Origin: Vibrio metschnikovii CIP 69.14 | GTDB taxonomy: Bacteria > Pseudomonadota > Gammaproteobacteria > Enterobacterales > Vibrionaceae | Assembly: GCF_000176155.1 (NCBI RefSeq) | Contig: NZ_ACZO01000003.1 | Location: 49,991 to 113,990, forward strand | DNA: 64,000 bases | Direction: 5' to 3' | In this document: one piece after another, positions 1 to 9,926 of the stretch | Layout of the letters: the number at the start of each line of letters is the position of its first letter | How positions within the stretch are numbered: the stretch's first letter is position 1 | Translations under genes and position numbers: made by a program | The notes under the pieces: generated by a model | The model's database searches: none | Told to the model about the DNA's origin: nothing | Seen by the model: only the letters and a program-made list of their open reading frames with translations

Positions 1-46
1 CTAGGCTCGCGATATCTTTCATCGCGGCCACGTTTTATCTCCAAGA

Positions 47-907
47 TTAAATCATTAAATAACTTTTCAGCGCTTCAAAGTTTCCCAGCACAATCTGTTG
101 CCCTTGCGGGTTAGATTTTTGTGTATAAACATCAATATGGTAAGTATCCAGTACATAGCGAATGAGAGACGCGTTGGTGTCGATACTGAGAGCGCCATTG
201 CTCATGGCATAATCTTTTTCGATCACCATTTTTTGTTTTTCATTGAACCGTTGGTCGGGCACAATATCAATTGTGACTTGGGTGTTCCAAAGTTCATCCT
301 CTTGTTTGCCATGAATGGCGTTATCGTTGATATCCGGTATGCCATGAATACGGCTTAAAACAAAGTCTCGATAATCACCAGCCTGCTCACAATAAGCACG
401 TACATGCCAGCGCAGTGGAGTACAAACCAGAGTATGTGGGGAAATAATCCGCTCAGTTTGCTCACCATCTTTGAGCGATGTGTAGCAAATATCGACACGT
501 TTTTTTTCTCGTATTGCTTGCACAAGAGTGCGTAAAATTTCTGGTGAAATATTACGGGTAACTGGACGTACCATCGCCGTGTTCTCAAAGCCCATATCCA
601 GTTCAGTAAACGTCACGGCCATATCTTCAGTACGAGAAAGAATATGTAGATACTCATCGGCATGTCCGCTGGTTAGCTTAGGAACAAAGCTATCACTTGG
701 CTTGTAGCCTTTTAGCTTTTTGTCATAAATCAGGTTACCTGGTGCAATGTCTGATAGGTAAGTATTGATATCTTTCGATGCTTGTTGCCGACCAATGCCA
801 AAACTTTGCATTAAGTGGTTGGTATTTAATCTACCTTCCCATAAAGCAATAATCTCAATCATCCTGTATCGAAACAGCAGATCCCAACGTATCGGCCACG
901 CACTCAT
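47..907 (-). CDS. WYL-domain transcriptional regulator (BrxR/CapW-like)
   Basis: This 286-residue protein has an N-terminal winged-helix region (about residues 1-75, with an HTH-like stretch near GIGRQQASKDI) followed by a WYL domain (about 125-200, including PHTLV and LRWHVRAYCE) and a C-terminal tail. The layout matches the wHTH-WYL repressors BrxR and CapW that control defence loci. It is divergent from the CoiA-like gene at 1024 with 116 bp between them, so it probably represses that promoter and its own. It clearly resembles the WYL protein at 45233-46195: both have an APGN.xYD.KLK stretch and an LRWHVR motif. The DNA target and ligand are unknown. Confidence 0.85.
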   Translation of the reverse strand: MSAWPIRWDLLFRYRMIEIIALWEGRLNTNHLMQSFGIGRQQASKDINTYLSDIAPGNLIYDKKLKGYKPSDSFVPKLTSGHADEYLHILSRTEDMAVTFTELDMGFENTAMVRPVTRNISPEILRTLVQAIREKKRVDICYTSLKDGEQTERIISPHTLVCTPLRWHVRAYCEQAGDYRDFVLSRIHGIPDINDNAIHGKQEDELWNTQVTIDIVPDQRFNEKQKMVIEKDYAMSNGALSIDTNASLIRYVLDTYHIDVYTQKSNPQGQQIVLGNFEALKSYLMI

Positions 908-1023
908 TTTAATACTCCTGTCTAGTTATTCGATATGTTTATGTATTCAGTATTTACCTGTCGCTAATGACGTCATACTATTTACTGGTCACAACAACGT
1001 CAATAGCTATCTAGGAGAAGGCC
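908..1023. promoter_or_regulatory. Divergent intergenic region with TGACGTCA palindrome
   Basis: These 116 bp separate the divergent WYL regulator and CoiA-like gene and must hold both promoters. A perfect 8-bp palindrome TGACGTCA lies at 968-975 and a second ACGTCA at about 998-1003, so an operator for the WYL protein is plausible. The ribosome binding site AGGAGAAGG sits directly before the ATG at 1024. No promoter hexamers are called. Confidence 0.4.
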
Positions 1024-2640
1024 ATGAGTGAAATTCATATCACGCGAGCGGTCTATAAAAACACGAAAGAACCTGTTTCGATTGAAGAAGTTAATAGTGG
1101 CCTTCAAGAAAACATTGTATGCGCATGTTGTGGAGCAAAATTGGTTGCGAACAAAGGCCAGAAGAAAGCCTGGCATTTTTCTCACTATTTTGATGAAGCA
1201 TGTGTATTGGCTTATGAAACCCAGCTGCATCTTACCGCTAAGGAGTTCTTTGCGAGAACAGGAAAGATTCCTGTGCCTCTTGAGGCTGGTTGGATACATC
1301 CAGATTGTTGTACGGAGTTGAAAATATCCGATGTTCAAATCGAAGTCTACATGGATGGTAGACGCCCCGATCTTATTGTCGAAGTGGGTAGTGAGCTGTA
1401 TTGGGTTGAAATTGCTAATAAGCATAAGTGCGACTCTAAAAAAGTATGGGATTGTCGTAGTCACGATAGAAATGTGATTGAAATTGATGTTTCAGATTGT
1501 GGTCACTTAGATCAATTTAATTCGTTGGATCATTGCTTGGTTCGGGTTCAGTCGCTGAACGTATGCAACGATTACCTAGATGAGATTGCCAGCAATACAG
1601 CGAGCAAGCATGAAACTGTGAGAAAGCAGTTCGAAGCGTTAACACGATCTCAAAAACAGCTAGTAGAAAAAGAGTCTAAACAAGAAAAAGCAGAAAAAAC
1701 ACTCGAAGAACGTATCGAAGCACAACAGAAAAAGCATGAAGAACGTCTAGAGAAAATGAAGCTTCGCGAAAGCGCACAAGATGAAATTCTTGCTGAACTT
1801 GAACGTGCGATCGATGTACATAAAGAGTGTCTTAGTGAACTTGAAACGCGCAAAGCCAATCTTGAAAAAGAACTTAATGAAAGGAGCCAGTTAAAACTTA
1901 CTGAGCTTGAAGAACGGAACAAAGTAACATTGCAACAACTGAAAGCCGAGTTTGAAGCACTGTGGCAGCAAGAATTGAACTCTAGGCGAGAACAATTCGA
2001 GCAGGAGCTGAGTGAAGAGTTTCAACGTAGGTTTCAGTCTGAAATAGACATAATGAACATCAGGAAATTTGAGCATAAACAGTTAGCTAACCAATTAAAG
2101 CTTTTGGCGCAAGATAAAGCTGTTTTAAAGGATGAGATTGATGCTTTGGTTATTAATCAGACTTTGATTAAAGAGCAGCAAGAGCGGGACATAAATGCAC
2201 AGCTTAGATTATTGATTGACCAAAAAAACACCTTGTCTGAACAGGTTATGGGATTGTCCATTAAGATTAAAGAAAAACTCTTTGAGTCAGACCTTGCTGA
2301 TACCTACATAAATAATTTTGAAGAAGTAAAGGAGTTTTATTTGGCTCGAACAGATTATGGGAATGCATTGAGTCAACGAATGCAAGAGTTTAAAAATATC
2401 GATGCTCAATGCCAAAACCTCCAGTCTGAATATGACCAAAAAATTGAACGTTTAGATGTAATTGTAAAATTAACTAATGATCTTACAGGCGCAATCAAGA
2501 GCAGCTTTAATTTGCTACAGAGAAAAGAGCTTATACAGGAATTACCGGAAGTGTTAGTTGAACGCATAAGTAAAAACTCTCTTTTACTCCCAAGAAATGC
2601 TCAGGAAGAGATTGATGATTTCGAACGGATGAAAGTTTAA
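1024..2640 (+). CDS. CoiA-like nuclease-domain protein with long coiled coil
   Basis: This is a 538-residue protein. Residues about 30-60 carry a CxxC...H-type zinc-finger-like segment (VCACCGAKL...AWHFSHY) typical of the competence CoiA-like N-terminus. Residues about 115-145 hold a PD-(D/E)XK-like core (RRPDLIVEVG...YWVEIANKHK). Residues about 195-440 are a highly charged coiled coil, followed by a short C-terminal helical part. It starts with a strong AGGAGAAGG site and is divergent from a WYL regulator. Inference: a DNA-processing or defence nuclease tethered through its coiled coil. The nuclease assignment rests on motif appearance only; the coiled coil is obvious. Confidence 0.65.
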   Translation: MSEIHITRAVYKNTKEPVSIEEVNSGLQENIVCACCGAKLVANKGQKKAWHFSHYFDEACVLAYETQLHLTAKEFFARTGKIPVPLEAGWIHPDCCTELKISDVQIEVYMDGRRPDLIVEVGSELYWVEIANKHKCDSKKVWDCRSHDRNVIEIDVSDCGHLDQFNSLDHCLVRVQSLNVCNDYLDEIASNTASKHETVRKQFEALTRSQKQLVEKESKQEKAEKTLEERIEAQQKKHEERLEKMKLRESAQDEILAELERAIDVHKECLSELETRKANLEKELNERSQLKLTELEERNKVTLQQLKAEFEALWQQELNSRREQFEQELSEEFQRRFQSEIDIMNIRKFEHKQLANQLKLLAQDKAVLKDEIDALVINQTLIKEQQERDINAQLRLLIDQKNTLSEQVMGLSIKIKEKLFESDLADTYINNFEEVKEFYLARTDYGNALSQRMQEFKNIDAQCQNLQSEYDQKIERLDVIVKLTNDLTGAIKSSFNLLQRKELIQELPEVLVERISKNSLLLPRNAQEEIDDFERMKV

Positions 2641-2802
2641 ATACCTTGTTGTTTATCGGTTGAGGAAGTGCTGTTGATGGTTGTTCATTAATAAAGCGTT
2701 GGGTTGCATAATGGAATACATAACATTGCCCGCTACCCAATTTCTCCATATTCTCTCACTATTAATTCTGATGAATAAAGCCAACATGAGATAACACTCT
2801 GA

Positions 2803-2979
2803 ATGGTAGACCAAATTTCAACCTTGAAAGAGGTGGCTGTTTACCTAAAGCTGGCCAAAAAAAAAGCATATAGATTAGCAAGCGAAGGAAAGCTTCCTGG
2901 TTTCAAAGTCGGCGGTTCATGGCGCTTCAAACGTGAAGATCTTGAAGCGTGGCTAGAAGAGAAAAAAGGCACAGACTAG
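2803..2979 (+). CDS. Excisionase-family / MerR-like helix-turn-helix protein
   Basis: A 58-codon gene encodes a small winged HTH protein of the excisionase (Xis/BldC-like) family: STLKEVAVYLKLAKKKAYR, then GKLPGFKVGGSWRF, then DLEAWLEEKK. This is the standard layout (HTH, wing with G.WRF, final helix). Such proteins often accompany restriction systems and mobile elements. It lies just upstream of an hsdM remnant and may be the surviving first gene of a lost type I restriction operon. Confidence 0.8.
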   Translation: MVDQISTLKEVAVYLKLAKKKAYRLASEGKLPGFKVGGSWRFKREDLEAWLEEKKGTD

Positions 2980-3061
2980 TAAGACTTTAAGAAATCAAAG
3001 TAATTTTACGTGCTGATGTAATGTGTTATTAGTACCGAAACAGCAAATAATAGAGCAAGCG

Positions 3062-3202
3062 ATGAATCAACAACAAATTAAGCAACTAGAAACAAAGTTA
3101 TGGGTCAGTACAAACTCACTGCGTGCTAACTCAAAACTTACCGCGGCAGAATACAAAGATCCGGTATTAGGCTTAACTTTATTGCGTTACGCACAGAATT
3201 AA
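3062..3202 (+). pseudogene. hsdM N-terminal remnant (type I methyltransferase)
   Basis: A 46-codon frame starts MNQQQIKQLETKLWVST and continues through SLRANSKLTAAEYKDPVLG to LLRYAQN before a stop. This corresponds to the first helices of HsdM (the LW...LR...YKDPVLGL.FLKY pattern); everything downstream, including the SAM motif and NPPY, is missing. It is a different HsdM subtype from the intact HsdM at 42615-45224, so it is not a recent copy of it. Its presence next to the HTH gene suggests a former type I restriction locus replaced by the dynamin/HerA cassette. Confidence 0.7.
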
Positions 3203-3408
3203 TATGTATAAGCATGTATATTTTAGAGCATAAATAGTGAAGTACGTTATGTCTAAGGATATAACGGCCGCTTTGTGTGTACTAAGTATGATTGGAAAAG
3301 TTGGTACCTAGATAGCCATTGAGTGTGTGCTATTGAAATTATTATTTTTTAACTGATGATGTAATTCGTGACAAGAATACTTGAGCAGAAAATAACAAGG
3401 AACAATAC

Positions 3409-5415
3409 ATGATTGGAACACAATACAAAGCTCATAAAGATAATGTAATTGACCTTTTTAACATTTATATAGATAAAAAAGGTGACATGGCTGATGGTGT
3501 CGATACCGAATTTCTTGAAAGCCGCGTGAAGTCATTAAAAAAGGGCAAGTTCACTTTGGCCGTAGCAGGGGAAGTGAAGGCGGGAAAATCGACCTTTCTT
3601 AACGCCTTACTCGGGGCAGAAATTCTTCCATCTGATGTGCTTCAAGCATCAAGCGCAATTGTTGAAATATTCAAGTCTGACACCTCATTTTTGAAGGTTA
3701 AATTTGCCGATGGAAAGGAAGAACGCCTTTATGATGATCTGTCGACTCCCGATATTGATGAAGCAAAGGAGCGGTTGCATGAAATATGTAAAATTCATGA
3801 CGAGTACCGTCATATACCGACAACGTTAATAGACGACTGCATCATTAAAAGTGACGGCAATTTAGCTGTGAATGATACTTTTATAGAGCAGCTTGAACAG
3901 CAGTCTGGTGAACATCTTCAGGGGAAACAGGATGTTGTTACTCAGTATATTTCAGAAAGAACAATGGATAAAATTCCGGTTGAAATAGAGTTTGGCTACC
4001 CATTGAAGTGGGAATTTGATGAGCTTCGCATTGTTGACAGTCCAGGTGTCAATGCGACTGGAGGAGTTCAGGATGTATCATTTCGCTTCTTTGAAGAGGC
4101 CAATGCCATTCTGTTTGTACACCCAATCAAACCAATTGAGTCGGAATCATTTAGAAATTTTGTCCGTTCGGTTATATCAAATCGTAGCAAAGAAACGCTT
4201 TTTCTGGTGTTAACTCATGCAGGGTTATATTCCAATGATGAAGTAGAGCGCCTGCATGTAGAGGCTGGTCGCCTATATAAAGACATCATTCCTGAAAATC
4301 GCATTTTGGTTGTGGATAGTTTGCTTAAGCTGATCCACAGCGATCTTGACAACGGGGTTTCGGTAATAGATATCAGGAAATCTGAAAGTAAGAAAAAAAT
4401 TCTCTCTAGCTACCGGGAACAAGCAGATGATGAGGGTAGAGAATTAATTGACGTTGTTTGGGAGAGCTCTCGATTTGCAAAGATGTTTGATGCAATTGAT
4501 GAATTTTCCATGAAAGCGCCTAACCTTCAGCTTCAAGAGATTTTGGAGCAGATAAAAATGGCGTATGCGGAGCAGGAAATTCAATACGCAGAGAGAGTTG
4601 ACCTGCTGGAGAAGAAAAAGAGAAATCCACAGGAGTTTGAAGAAGAAATAAACCGTATAAACAAGGCTCTTGAGAAATACAAGTTGCTTACGAAGAAAAC
4701 CAAGGAAGAATTAAAGGCCAACTACTCGGGACGGCACTCGTCGTGGCAAAACGATATCGACTCCCTTAAAGTGAAGTATCCAGAACTCATAACAGGAAGT
4801 GATAGCATAGAAAGCACACGGAAAAATATGGTAGATGGCTTGGATGCGGTTCAGGAAAAAGTAGATGAGTTTTCAAAAGAGTTGACGCAAAAGCTCGGTG
4901 ATACTCTCAAGAAAATAGGTAAAGCTTTTAGTGCTGAACACAAAATTTCGATTCCAAAAGTTGACTTAAAAGCTTTGGAGCAACAAGCAGAAAAAAGAGC
5001 TTATGAAGAGAAGGAAACTGGAGGTTACAGGAAGGCAAGCATATGGAATATATGGAATTTATTTAGTGGAAGATGGAATTTATTTGTTAAAAAAAGGAAT
5101 TCTACTGGCAAAGAAAAGGTGTTTAATGACGAAAAGTTCCTTGGCGAATTCAAAACGAAGTGTAATGAGCAGTTTTACAAAATAATCAATGATCTGCCGA
5201 ACAAGTCAAAAGAAGTTCTAAATAGTTATCTAGATCTTTTTGAAAAAGAGATGGGATCGGCCATTGGCGACAGACAGCATGCTCTTGAAAAAGAGAAGAC
5301 TAAAAAACAGTCAAATGAAGAGACCATTGCCGAAATTGAGGTGTTGAACGGAAAAAAAAAGACTATTCAGCCAGAGAAGTCACGATGTATCGAAGTGTTG
5401 GAGGATCTAATATGA
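3409..5415 (+). CDS. Dynamin-family GTPase
   Basis: A 668-residue large GTPase. The P-loop GEVKAGKST lies at about residues 54-62, and the G3 motif DSPG (in RIVDSPGVN) at about 211-214. A less typical TH.G in place of TKxD follows at about 268. After the GTPase domain (to about 370) come long charged helical/coiled-coil stretches. A short aromatic, basic segment at about 545-565 could touch membrane. Bacterial dynamin-like proteins of this kind act in membrane remodelling and several work in phage defence. It is the first gene of a tightly coupled operon: its stop overlaps the next start as ATGA. Confidence 0.85.
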   Translation: MIGTQYKAHKDNVIDLFNIYIDKKGDMADGVDTEFLESRVKSLKKGKFTLAVAGEVKAGKSTFLNALLGAEILPSDVLQASSAIVEIFKSDTSFLKVKFADGKEERLYDDLSTPDIDEAKERLHEICKIHDEYRHIPTTLIDDCIIKSDGNLAVNDTFIEQLEQQSGEHLQGKQDVVTQYISERTMDKIPVEIEFGYPLKWEFDELRIVDSPGVNATGGVQDVSFRFFEEANAILFVHPIKPIESESFRNFVRSVISNRSKETLFLVLTHAGLYSNDEVERLHVEAGRLYKDIIPENRILVVDSLLKLIHSDLDNGVSVIDIRKSESKKKILSSYREQADDEGRELIDVVWESSRFAKMFDAIDEFSMKAPNLQLQEILEQIKMAYAEQEIQYAERVDLLEKKKRNPQEFEEEINRINKALEKYKLLTKKTKEELKANYSGRHSSWQNDIDSLKVKYPELITGSDSIESTRKNMVDGLDAVQEKVDEFSKELTQKLGDTLKKIGKAFSAEHKISIPKVDLKALEQQAEKRAYEEKETGGYRKASIWNIWNLFSGRWNLFVKKRNSTGKEKVFNDEKFLGEFKTKCNEQFYKIINDLPNKSKEVLNSYLDLFEKEMGSAIGDRQHALEKEKTKKQSNEETIAEIEVLNGKKKTIQPEKSRCIEVLEDLI

Positions 5416-6068
5416 TTAGCCAAAAAATCGAACTTGATGTCATAGATGAATTTTCAAGTCTTAAGGAATCACTGAAGATACATTTGCATAGCGATTTTAA
5501 TGTGTCTGAAATCAAACAGTTCCTGCAGACACATATTCCCAAAGAGATTATTTACAAGTCGGAAGTTCTTCTGGATACGCTATTGAATTATTTGATGGAA
5601 GATGCTCGAAAAAAAATAGAGAGCGGCGATGTAAAATTGCAAAATGCCTTTTTTGATTCAGATTTTCGAAAACGAATTCACGAATGGTCGATACAACTTG
5701 AGAACAAGCTTTCTCTGGAACCGAATGTCGTATATTACGCGTCTGACCCTAGATTGACACAAGGGTTAATAGCATCAGGTATCACGTTTGTTGTCGGAAC
5801 GGGCATTACTGTAGCCTTGGATCCTAGTATTGTGGAAACCATTGTTGCTGGTGTCGTTACCGTCCTTCTTTCCGTTTTTGCATTCAAGCTAGCCTTTGAT
5901 AAAGCCTCTCTCAAAGCCCGTGAGGTTACAAAATTAGACATTGATGAGTATCTGAAGGAATCTCAAACGCAAGTCTTGGCATGGTTATCAAAAGTGGAAA
6001 AAAACTTTAATGATGATTTTCACAAGTTTTGTTCGGATAATGGTTTTGAAGTGGAGGAGGAAAAATGA
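5412..6068 (+). CDS. Small membrane protein of the dynamin/HerA operon
   Basis: The start is placed at 5412 because the ATG overlaps the GTPase stop (ATGA), giving 218 residues; an ATG at 5385 is possible. It has an acidic helical N-terminal part (about 1-115), then one long or two adjacent hydrophobic segments (about residues 125-175, around GLIASGITFVVGTG and VAGVVTVLLSVFAFKLAF), then a charged helical tail. I do not recognise the family. Its position between a dynamin and a HerA-type ATPase suggests a membrane anchor or channel partner. Its own stop overlaps the next gene as ATGA. Confidence 0.75.
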   Translation: MISQKIELDVIDEFSSLKESLKIHLHSDFNVSEIKQFLQTHIPKEIIYKSEVLLDTLLNYLMEDARKKIESGDVKLQNAFFDSDFRKRIHEWSIQLENKLSLEPNVVYYASDPRLTQGLIASGITFVVGTGITVALDPSIVETIVAGVVTVLLSVFAFKLAFDKASLKAREVTKLDIDEYLKESQTQVLAWLSKVEKNFNDDFHKFCSDNGFEVEEEK

Positions 6069-9000
6069 GTGATATTCTTCTCGCTAGCAAACAAAACACA
6101 CAGGCAATTATTAATGCATCGCAAGAACTGGTGCCTTGGTGGGTTTCAAACCCAAGAGAAGTTCTGCAAGAAAGAACAGAGGATAATCCGAGAAACTATC
6201 TGGATAGTTTTTATTTATTCGCCTTGGATGAGGTGTCAGTCAATGCAGATTGTAAAGACATTCCACAATTTATTAATGAACGCTTTCAGAATATTCTGGC
6301 GGCGGCAAATCAATCTAACTTATCAGTCGCACTTATACTAAGCTCTCAAAGGGGAGCGGTTAAGGTGTATCTTGGATTTAAGAATGAACCAGGTACTTCT
6401 CCTGAGCCTGAGCTTTTTCAATCTATTGTGAATGGCATCTTTCCGGGGAAGAATATCAAATTGGCTCAAACAGTAAGCATCTCCTCACTTGCAAGTGACA
6501 GCAAGTTCGGTGGAATGGTTACGGGTGTACCTATCGTCAAAAACGAGGATGCTAAATTTCAGTTTAACTTGTCCTCTATTGCTCGCAGCCTATATGGAAA
6601 AGACTATCTCCTTGCAATAATATCGCGACCAATTTCTGAGCAAGAAAAGCAGGAATCATTTGGTGAGTTGATTAAGATTAGAGACAAAATGCATACTCTG
6701 GCTATACAGACGGTTGGTAACGAAAAGGGTTCAGGAATATCCAGTTCTGAAACTGAAACATTAACAACGGGGAGTTCAAAAACAAGAGGGCATAGCGTTG
6801 GCTCTACAGGCGGACTTATTGGTGCTGGTATTGGTTATACTTTTGCTGGCGCTGGTGGTGCTATTGTGGGATTTATACTTGGTAATACTGTAAATTATTC
6901 TCACAATCGGTCAAAGACAGAAACAGAAAGCACATCCAAGGGTAAAACAGAAACTTCTTCAGAAAACCAATCCCGTTCAATATCCATTGAGCAGCAGAAT
7001 GGCTATGCAGTGGAATTGGAAAAAATTGCAGATCAATACATTGAGCGACTGATACAAGGATTCGGCTCTGGCTACTGGGAAACCTCAATTACCTTCGCCA
7101 CACAAGATAAAATATCAAGCGATATTCTTGCTGGCACATTCGCAGGTGAACTCTCAAAGCCAAATGGAAAATTGCTGCCGCCTCCACGAATATATTTGGA
7201 TTCACTTGAGGATAAGGTTCTTTTTATTCCTAAACTCAGTTCTTCGAACTCTCTTTTCCCGAAGTTACTAGCTTCATATATCACCAGCGAAGAATTAGCT
7301 TTAGTTTCCTCTCCACCCGTGGAATCCATTCCCGGATATGAGATACAGAAAATGCCTACATTGGCTCTGTCAGATATAGGCAGTAAGTCAGAAATGATCT
7401 TAGGCTCTATTGCCGATCATGGAAACCCGATACGCGATTCGAAACTGTATCTATCTAAAAACGATCTGAATAAGCATCTTTTTGTTTGTGGTTTAACGGG
7501 TAGCGGAAAAACAACTACGGTTAAACACATCCTTAAAGATCTTGTTCAAAAAGAAGGAACTCCCTTTTTGGTGTTGGAGTCGGCAAAACGTGATTACCGG
7601 CAGCTCTTAGCCAATGAAGTATTTAAGGACAACTTAAACATATTTACAATTGGTGATGCAACAGTCAGCCCGATTAGGTTCAACCCCTTTTATATTCAGG
7701 AAGGAGTTCACCCCCTTGAACATATTGATTATTTGAAGGCCATCTTTAATGCAAGTTTCTCGCTTTATGGCCCAATGCCCAGCATCGTCGAAAAATGCCT
7801 TCATTCTATATATATAAAGAAAGGGTGGGATCTGACTTTAGGCACCCACCCTAATTTTATAGATAAGAATGGGGATTATGATGGAGGCCGATACCAGTTT
7901 GATGAGCACTATTACTGCTTTCCCACACTGAGCGACCTTAAAAATGAGGTGGATCGTTATATCAAGACGGAGCTCGATTATAAAGGTGAGCTGCGGGACA
8001 ATATCCGCACAGCCATCATTGTTCGCCTTGAGAGCCTTTGCGTTGGGACCAAAGGACTGATGTTCAATACTCATGACTTCTTTGCAATGGACAAGCTCTT
8101 ACACAAAAACACTATTTTTGAAATGGAGAGTTTAGCTGATGATGATGACAAGGCATTTTTTGTTGGTCTAGTCCTTGTCCTAATCAGTGAATATCGACAG
8201 AAAGAAAATCCGGCAGTAAACCCGGGAATGGGAAATAAAGGATTGCGTCATTTCATGGTTATTGAAGAGGCTCATCGGCTGCTTAAAAATGTTGAGACTG
8301 AGCGGTCAAGTGAGATGATGGGCAACCCTAAAGGCAAAGCAGTTGAAGTATTTTGTAATATCCTTGCTGAAATGCGCTCGCTTGGTCAGGGTGTTGCTGT
8401 TGTAGAACAAATACCATCAAAAATTTCGCCTGATGTAATCAAAAATTCAAACACAAAAATTGTACATCGTCTCGTCTCGAAGGACGATCAATCTCTTCTT
8501 GCGGGGTCTCTTAGCATAGATGATTATGATGCACTCTATCTTAACAGGTTAAAAACCGGTCATACTCTATGCCACAAGGAGGGAATGGGAAGACCTGTAG
8601 AGTGTTCTGTTTTATGCAATGTGGACTCTCATGCTATTAGCGATCACAAGGTCAAAAGGTTAATGACATCGTTGAATTATAAGTCCTTGCACACTTATCA
8701 GGCCTATCAGATAGATGCATGGCTTGGCGATGCGGGGCGAGAGTTGTGTATCCGATTTTTCAATTCACTCATAACAATACAAGCTGAGGGTTTAAACCAT
8801 CTCATTGGAGTAGCTCATAACGAACTGAAAAAATTGCTCATTTTATATGATGTCCACTATCAGGTTGATATGTTACTTTTACAGGATTATTTTAGCTTGC
8901 AGATTATGATGTTATTAAATAAGGGCCTTTACGCTCGGAGAAATGCCATGCCGAATGATTTAAAAGCAATATTTAGTAGCGCGATAAGTAAGCCAACTAA

Positions 9001-9241
9001 AGAATGTAGGGATCGGTTGGTCGACAGCTTGAATCTGCTATGGCAGCCCTTTGTTGCGGGTGATTATATAAACGACATTATTGACAATCTGACTATTCAG
9101 TACTTGTACAAGAACGATCTTAAATTTAATCAGGAAGAAGTTGAAGGTGTAGTTTCCTCATTTTTGTTATGCATGGATAATGACCTGACACGGAATATTG
9201 CGCGTAATATCTTAAACAATGAGAGGGACGCCCATGCTTGA
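6065..9241 (+). CDS. HerA/FtsK-type ATPase with glycine-rich hydrophobic segment
   Basis: A 1058-residue ATP-binding protein of the HerA/VirB4 (DUF87-like) group. The Walker A motif GLTGSGKT is at about residues 476-483 and the Walker B motif FMVIEEAHR at about 730-738. An arginine-rich sensor stretch (EMRSLGQGVAVVEQIP...KIVHRLVSKDD) follows, as in HerA and conjugative pump ATPases. Residues about 240-285 form a serine/glycine-rich hydrophobic patch (GLIGAGIGYTFAGAGGA), unusual for HerA and possibly membrane-inserting. HerA-FtsK enzymes are hexameric pumps for DNA or protein. The gene overlaps both neighbours, so its product should act with the GTPase and the nuclease. Confidence 0.85.
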   Translation: MSDILLASKQNTQAIINASQELVPWWVSNPREVLQERTEDNPRNYLDSFYLFALDEVSVNADCKDIPQFINERFQNILAAANQSNLSVALILSSQRGAVKVYLGFKNEPGTSPEPELFQSIVNGIFPGKNIKLAQTVSISSLASDSKFGGMVTGVPIVKNEDAKFQFNLSSIARSLYGKDYLLAIISRPISEQEKQESFGELIKIRDKMHTLAIQTVGNEKGSGISSSETETLTTGSSKTRGHSVGSTGGLIGAGIGYTFAGAGGAIVGFILGNTVNYSHNRSKTETESTSKGKTETSSENQSRSISIEQQNGYAVELEKIADQYIERLIQGFGSGYWETSITFATQDKISSDILAGTFAGELSKPNGKLLPPPRIYLDSLEDKVLFIPKLSSSNSLFPKLLASYITSEELALVSSPPVESIPGYEIQKMPTLALSDIGSKSEMILGSIADHGNPIRDSKLYLSKNDLNKHLFVCGLTGSGKTTTVKHILKDLVQKEGTPFLVLESAKRDYRQLLANEVFKDNLNIFTIGDATVSPIRFNPFYIQEGVHPLEHIDYLKAIFNASFSLYGPMPSIVEKCLHSIYIKKGWDLTLGTHPNFIDKNGDYDGGRYQFDEHYYCFPTLSDLKNEVDRYIKTELDYKGELRDNIRTAIIVRLESLCVGTKGLMFNTHDFFAMDKLLHKNTIFEMESLADDDDKAFFVGLVLVLISEYRQKENPAVNPGMGNKGLRHFMVIEEAHRLLKNVETERSSEMMGNPKGKAVEVFCNILAEMRSLGQGVAVVEQIPSKISPDVIKNSNTKIVHRLVSKDDQSLLAGSLSIDDYDALYLNRLKTGHTLCHKEGMGRPVECSVLCNVDSHAISDHKVKRLMTSLNYKSLHTYQAYQIDAWLGDAGRELCIRFFNSLITIQAEGLNHLIGVAHNELKKLLILYDVHYQVDMLLLQDYFSLQIMMLLNKGLYARRNAMPNDLKAIFSSAISKPTKECRDRLVDSLNLLWQPFVAGDYINDIIDNLTIQYLYKNDLKFNQEEVEGVVSSFLLCMDNDLTRNIARNILNNERDAHA

Positions 9242-9926
9242 ACAACTTAGTGCAATTGCCTCCAAAGGGGTGGAGTCAATAAAAGACGCTTTCAAGGAAG
9301 TAGCGGCCCAAAGCTTTAAGGAGTCATCCCCACTCAGATCTTCCATGGAGATAATTGAAAACGCTTCGCTTGAACGGCTGAAGGCTCAAAACGAGACCAT
9401 GCCGTTTACTGAAACGGATAATATAACCCCATCAGAAACCGAAGAAGGTGATAACAGCGAGGAAAACAAAGGGCTCTCAGAAGAAGAAAAACAACAAATT
9501 AAGAATGAAACCGGTTGGTCTGATGAGATAATTGACGCCATTGGCTCTATGGAAGAGTATAGAATTTATAGAGATGCGGGACTTCAAGAAGTGGAGATAA
9601 ACGGTAGAAAATGTTTGGTTAGAAGCGATATTGACTGGGATCAAAAGGATTCAATGGGGCGCACTAACAAAGAAAGAGTAGAGGCTAAGCCTAATGGTCT
9701 TTCCCCAATTAATAAAGATGGAGAAAAAGTTGAACTACATCATATAGGCCAAAAAAGCAATAGCCCGCTCGCCGAGTTAACTGAGAGTGAACATCGAAAA
9801 CCTCCAAATAACTTGACATTGCACAAAATTCGCGATGGATCTGAAGTAGAGCATGGTAGTGGCTGGAAAAAAGAAAAAGAATCTCATTGGAATGAAAGAG
9901 CAGGCGAAGGAGTTCAAAATGCGTAA
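9234..9926 (+). CDS. LHH-family (HNH/Endo VII-type) nuclease toxin
   Basis: The start at 9234 is preferred over 9219 because GAGAGGG sits about 7 nt upstream and the ATG overlaps the HerA stop; the product is 230 residues. The C-terminal 110 residues are the LHH nuclease module of polymorphic toxins: WSDEIIDAIGSMEEY, then IDW...D..GRTNKER, then VELHHIGQK, then NLTLHK, with a closing ESHWNERA. The HH pair, at about residues 169-170, is the expected metal-binding signature. The N-terminal part is acidic and low complexity, perhaps a handle for the upstream machinery. The next gene is its likely immunity protein. Confidence 0.82.
   Translation: MLEQLSAIASKGVESIKDAFKEVAAQSFKESSPLRSSMEIIENASLERLKAQNETMPFTETDNITPSETEEGDNSEENKGLSEEEKQQIKNETGWSDEIIDAIGSMEEYRIYRDAGLQEVEINGRKCLVRSDIDWDQKDSMGRTNKERVEAKPNGLSPINKDGEKVELHHIGQKSNSPLAELTESEHRKPPNNLTLHKIRDGSEVEHGSGWKKEKESHWNERAGEGVQNA

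Noticed and set aside
3409..6068. Eleos/LeoABC-type dynamin pair
   Set aside because: Only one dynamin-like GTPase is present; the second protein has no P-loop and is small and membrane-bound.
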